Source: Thalassospira sp. (GTDB lineage: Bacteria > Pseudomonadota > Alphaproteobacteria > Rhodospirillales > Thalassospiraceae). Taken from it: a DNA stretch of 64,000 nucleotides. Numbering within the stretch: position 1 is the first letter of the stretch; every line of letters starts with the position of its first letter. This document shows, piece after piece, positions 62,212 through 64,000 of the stretch. The notes beneath the pieces were generated by a model. The model did not search any database, was not told the origin of the DNA, and saw only the letters and a program-made list of their open reading frames with translations. The DNA lies in NCBI RefSeq assembly GCF_002709775.1, contig NZ_PAQR01000028.1:41566-105565 (forward strand). The letters are read 5' to 3'. The translations under genes were made by a program, and so were the position numbers.

Positions 62212-64000
62212 ATGACCGATATTCTGCGTATCAAGGATCTGAAGGTTGAGTTCGTGCTGCCGCATATGCGCGTCAAGGCAGTCGAGAATGTAAGCTTTCG
62301 CATCGGTGCGCAGGAAACCGTCGCCTTGGTTGGGGAGTCCGGATCGGGCAAAAGCACGATCTCGCAGGCGATTATGGGGCTTCTGCCCAAGGTGGCCCAG
62401 GTAACCAACGGCTCAATCATTTTTGCCGATCCCAAGAAGCCGGGTACACGTGTTGATATCGCCATGCTGGATCGATCAGGTTCAGATATGCGTGCCATCC
62501 GCGGTGGCCGGATTTCAATGATTTTTCAGGAACCGATGAGTTCCCTGTCGCCGCTTCATACCATCGGTGACCAGATTTGCGAGGCCGTGCAGCTTCATCG
62601 CAAGGTCGGCGCGGCAGAGGCGCGTGAGCTTGCCGTTGAAATGCTAACACTGGTTGGCTTCCCGCAGCCCAAAAGATCACTGAAAACCTATCCGTTCGAA
62701 CTTTCCGGTGGGTTGCGCCAACGCGCGATGATTGCAATGGCCATGGTTTGCCGACCGGCTCTGTTGATTGCCGATGAACCGACGACAGCCCTTGATGTCA
62801 CGATCCAGGCGCAAATCCTGCGTCTAATCAAGGAAGTGCAGTCGGAACTGCAAATGTCGGTTCTGTTGATCACCCATGACCTTGGTGTGGTTGCCAATAT
62901 GGCGGACCGGATGGTGGTGATTTATGACGGCCGCGTTGTTGAATCTGGTAAGACCGAGGATGTCTTTATCAATCCTGGCCATGCTTACACACGCTCGCTT
63001 CTGGCGGCAGTACCGCACTTTGATATGGGGCCGGATGAGCGGCTGCGTCCGCTGCGTGAAATCAAGCCCAAAACCGGCAGTTTGCTTGCCAGTGTGGGCG
63101 ATACGCCGGCAGAACGCGAAACGCCTGAACGCCCGGCGTCCTTGGCGCTGCATCCGGCAATGGCGAGCGAACCGGTGCTGGCTGTTCGCCATCTCAGCAA
63201 AAGCTTCACCACGCGCAAGGGTAACTGGCTGAAATCCGAAGAAAGTTTGATACCGGCTGTTTCCGACGTTTCGCTGACGGTTAATCGCGGGGAATGCGTC
63301 GGGTTGGTGGGCGAGAGTGGCTGTGGCAAGACGACGCTTTCCAAGCTGATCATGCGCGCCATGAACCCCGACGAAGGTTCCATCATGTTCCGCGGTGAAA
63401 GCGGTCAGATGGCAGAATTGACCGGGCTTGATGAAGATCAGCTAAATCCATACCGAAAACGGATACAATTTGTTTTTCAGGACCCGTTCGGGTCGCTTAA
63501 TCCCCGGATGACGGTTCAGGATATCATTACGGAACCGATGCTTATTCACGGTGTCGGGGACAGTGCCTATCGCCAGAAAATGGTGCTGGAACTGATGGAT
63601 TTGGTCGGGCTTGATCCTCGCTTCCTGAACCGCTATCCGCACAGTTTCTCGGGCGGGCAGCGGCAGCGTATCGGCATCGCGCGTGCGCTTGGCCTGAAGC
63701 CGGACTTATTGATTTTTGATGAGCCGACATCTGCTCTTGATGTGTCGGTTCAGGCGCAAATACTTAATCTTTTGAGGGATTTGCAGCGTGATCTTAATTT
63801 GACGTATCTGTTCATATCGCACAATCTGGCGGTGGTGGATTATGTGGCAGACAGGATTGCAGTGATGTGTGCCGGGCGCATTGTTGAGTCTGCACCGCGT
63901 GAGTTGCTGTTTAAAAATCCGATCCATCCGTACACCCAGGCGTTGCTGCATGCTGTGCCGTTTGCGGATCTGGACCACTTGCTTGATTTTGAAAAGATCA
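62212..64000 (+). CDS. Two-domain peptide-type ABC transporter ATP-binding protein, 3' end beyond window
   Basis: Open from the ATG at 62212 to the window end, 596 residues visible and no stop. Two full ATPase domains are fused. First: Walker [10 protein letters not shown], signature LSGGLRQRA, Walker [13 protein letters not shown]. Second (from about residue 325): Walker [10 protein letters not shown], signature SGGQRQR, Walker [13 protein letters not shown]. The C-terminal part has [11 protein letters not shown], the usual end of Opp/Dpp ATPases, so few residues should be missing. This YejF/GsiA-like layout drives peptide- or oligomer-type permeases. The usual binding-protein and permease genes are not upstream; they may follow beyond the window. 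Confidence 0.93.
   Translation, partial: MTDILRIKDLKVEFVLPHMRVKAVENVSFRIGAQETVALVGESGSGKSTISQAIMGLLPKVAQVTNGSIIFADPKKPGTRVDIAMLDRSGSDMRAIRGGRISMIFQEPMSSLSPLHTIGDQICEAVQLHRKVGAAEARELAVEMLTLVGFPQPKRSLKTYPFELSGGLRQRAMIAMAMVCRPALLIADEPTTALDVTIQAQILRLIKEVQSELQMSVLLITHDLGVVANMADRMVVIYDGRVVESGKTEDVFINPGHAYTRSLLAAVPHFDMGPDERLRPLREIKPKTGSLLASVGDTPAERETPERPASLALHPAMASEPVLAVRHLSKSFTTRKGNWLKSEESLIPAVSDVSLTVNRGECVGLVGESGCGKTTLSKLIMRAMNPDEGSIMFRGESGQMAELTGLDEDQLNPYRKRIQFVFQDPFGSLNPRMTVQDIITEPMLIHGVGDSAYRQKMVLELMDLVGLDPRFLNRYPHSFSGGQRQRIGIARALGLKPDLLIFDEPTSALDVSVQAQILNLLRDLQRDLNLTYLFISHNLAVVDYVADRIAVMCAGRIVESAPRELLFKNPIHPYTQALLHAVPFADLDHLLDFEKI

Overview
The window looks like chromosome of a free-living, probably marine alphaproteobacterium of the Rhodospirillales; Thalassospira or a close relative is my inference from gene content and a GC content that looks to be in the mid-50s. 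Supporting signs are the Cys-poor L36 protein, the hisZ-purA pair, an RpoH-type sigma factor, the alphaproteobacterial TIGR02186/TauE pair, DUF2336 and DUF1127 proteins, and many c-di-GMP proteins. I see no rRNA, tRNA, CRISPR array, prophage or intact insertion sequence.

Layout. 1-4.9 kb: end of a methyltransferase gene, rpmJ with promoter and terminator, a membrane class III nucleotide cyclase, and an Lrp regulator divergent from a saccharopine/lysine dehydrogenase-like gene. 4.9-10.8 kb: a TPR protein with a degraded GT41 domain, then an HlyD-like protein and a BcsA-like GT2 synthase with a PilZ domain, which together look like a c-di-GMP-controlled polysaccharide synthase-secretion locus. 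10.8-14.2 kb: universal stress protein, TIGR02186 + TauE/SafE exporter, TusA-like protein, ElaA-like acetyltransferase. 14.2-22.9 kb: a c-di-GMP operon (EAL, then PAS-GGDEF, then DUF2336), a Tat-exported amine oxidase, a second GGDEF protein, a lipoprotein and a SPOR protein.

22.9-31.0 kb: a Lon-family protease, a 265-bp MITE-like element with 32-bp terminal inverted repeats, and a MocR regulator divergent from an operon of a DUF1127 protein, threonine dehydratase, PLP decarboxylase and PhzF-like enzyme. 31.2-37.2 kb: SLC13 permease, serC, hisZ, purA. 37.4-42.1 kb: a pseudokinase-like tail-anchored protein with a membrane partner, then rpoH and rluD. 42.3-47.9 kb: DUF6476-like protein, JAMM peptidase, a betaine-type ABC transporter split by an inverted DCC1-family gene, and a DEDDy exonuclease.

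48.1-55.3 kb: two paralogous ferric-iron binding proteins and one permease (no ATPase seen), moeA, and a beta-CASP RNase. 55.4-64.0 kb: a tightly packed, translationally coupled cluster of four glycosyltransferases, a histidine phosphatase-like protein, a polysaccharide deacetylase, a membrane protein of unknown role and a two-domain peptide-type ABC ATPase that runs off the window. This last cluster is my best candidate for an undescribed system: it reads as synthesis, trimming and transport of an unknown glycan or glycoconjugate.
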